A stretch of DNA of 23,004 nt from Patescibacteria group bacterium (GTDB lineage: Bacteria; Patescibacteriota; Minisyncoccia; Phycocordibacterales; XYD1-FULL-46-19): the NCBI GenBank assembly GCA_030916795.1, contig JAUPVZ010000019.1, positions 1-23,004 on the forward strand, written 5' to 3'. The notes beneath the pieces are model-generated. The model saw only the letters and a program-made list of their open reading frames with translations, made no database searches and was not told the DNA's origin. Shown in pieces: positions 22,385-23,004 of the stretch; the first letter of the stretch is position 1, and each line of letters starts with the position of its first letter. The translations under genes were made by a program, and so were the position numbers.

Positions 22385-22990
22385 ATGAACAAAAGTTATA
22401 TTGTTGGAGGAGTAGTAGTGCTGGTCGTGGTTATTATGGCTTGGTTAGGGCTGTCGGGTCGGTCGGTAGATACGGTTGATAACAGTGATACCGCTTCGAC
22501 TAGCTTGCGTGATTTGATCACTACCGGCAAACCAGTCAAATGTACTTTTTCTACAGCTAAAGATGGTGTTGAATCGAAAGGTGAAGTCTTTGTTGCCTCA
22601 AATGAAAAAATTAGAGCCGATTTTATGACAAAGATTGAGGGCAAGGACCAAGTGGGCCACATGATAATGAAAGATAAAAAGGTCTATGTTTGGTTGGAGG
22701 GGCAGGCTCAAGGTATGACAATGTCGGTACCAGAAAATAGTTCTAATGAGCAAAGTGGGCAAATGCCTTTAAATTTTGATGATAAGGATGTTTCGTATGA
22801 CTGTGATACTTGGCGAGTAGATGAGGACAAATTTACCGAGCCGTCTGGGATTAAATTTAGTGATCTTTCCGCAATAGTAGGAGGGGGAGCGGCGGCTGGG
22901 GTATCGGCTAATCCAGCTCAGTGTGGGGCTTGCGAGCAACTGTCTGGAGCTCAAAAAGAGCAGTGTAAAGTAGCCCTGAAGTGTAAATAA
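22385..22990 (+). CDS. Hypothetical membrane-anchored exported protein with C-terminal cysteine cluster
   Basis: No named family is certain. The 201-aa product has an N-terminal anchor (about 6-24) without a lipobox. An external domain follows: CTFSTAKDGVESKGEVFVA (53-71), KIRADFMTKIEGK and VYVWLEGQAQGMTMSV, a strand pattern reminiscent of LolA/DUF4412-type beta sheets. A short linker leads to a cysteine cluster at 180-200 (CGACEQLSGAQKEQCKVALKC). The six cysteines are at 53, 140, 180, 183, 194 and 200. The cluster pattern CxxC-x10-C-x5-C could form a small disulfide knot or bind metal. ATG 22385 has no SD but follows a good promoter. Function is unknown. Confidence 0.75.
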   Translation: MNKSYIVGGVVVLVVVIMAWLGLSGRSVDTVDNSDTASTSLRDLITTGKPVKCTFSTAKDGVESKGEVFVASNEKIRADFMTKIEGKDQVGHMIMKDKKVYVWLEGQAQGMTMSVPENSSNEQSGQMPLNFDDKDVSYDCDTWRVDEDKFTEPSGIKFSDLSAIVGGGAAAGVSANPAQCGACEQLSGAQKEQCKVALKCK

Positions 22991-23004
22991 AAGGTTTGGG
23001 TTAA

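Noticed and set aside
1..23004. Recoding of a stop codon as sense
   Set aside because: TAA and TAG end all other clear genes at proper family lengths and TGA is never in frame, so an alternative code is not needed to read the window; the two internal stops are treated as local anomalies.
1..23004. CRISPR array, insertion sequence or prophage
   Set aside because: No regularly spaced repeats, transposase, integrase or phage structural genes were seen; the only repeats are the tRNA-linked and rnpB ones described.

Overview
The window looks like a piece of a Candidate Phyla Radiation (Patescibacteria, Parcubacteria-like) chromosome. This is inferred from the gene style: compact genes, almost no Shine-Dalgarno sequences, many small exported proteins without recognisable families, LemA next to HtpX, a class II (B12-dependent) ribonucleotide reductase, a DsbA/VKOR pair, and an enlarged RNase P RNA. 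No rRNA or marker phylogeny is available to confirm it.

Layout. 1-1801: end of groES and a groEL interrupted by an in-frame TAA. 1937-4270: an AT-rich patch with an exported six-cysteine protein and, convergent to it, an apolipoprotein N-acyltransferase-like gene. 4341-7107: lemA, then an htpX / small protein / DUF1189-like operon. 7187-7456: tRNA-Ser(GGA) followed by a structured element containing an inverted copy of the tRNA 3' end. 7477-8441: a methyltransferase, then an isolated 80-aa gene with consensus promoter, strong SD and terminator. 8483-9662: dsbA-like and VKOR genes; the VKOR frame has a TAG near its natural N terminus. 9871-12177: class II ribonucleotide reductase. 12260-12903: RNase P RNA of about 644 nt with two expansions. 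13022-14572: a secreted beta-sandwich protein. 14606-14836: a MerR-type HTH gene, divergent from a Wzy/WaaL-like TPR protein, MurJ and LepA (14883-20852). 20841-21366: a possible 37-aa membrane protein and an FtsB/DivIC-like protein. 21371-22012: tRNA-Gly(CCC), an RNHCP protein and a glutaredoxin. 22062-22322: tRNA-Arg(CCT) with a second tRNA-anchored element. 22385-22990: another exported six-cysteine protein.

How it fits together. Much of the window serves protein folding and the cell envelope: GroES/EL, HtpX with LemA, DsbA with VKOR for disulfides, MurJ for lipid II, an FtsB-like division protein, and an Lnt-like acyltransferase. Three unrelated exported proteins each carry exactly six cysteines outside the membrane and are plausible DsbA/VKOR clients.

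Most unusual: two tRNA-linked elements in which the tRNA 3' end recurs 186-187 bp downstream with an inverted copy between; two conserved genes (groEL, VKOR) with in-frame stops; no TGA stop among 22 clear genes and TAG as frequent as TAA; and the two structured insertions in rnpB.
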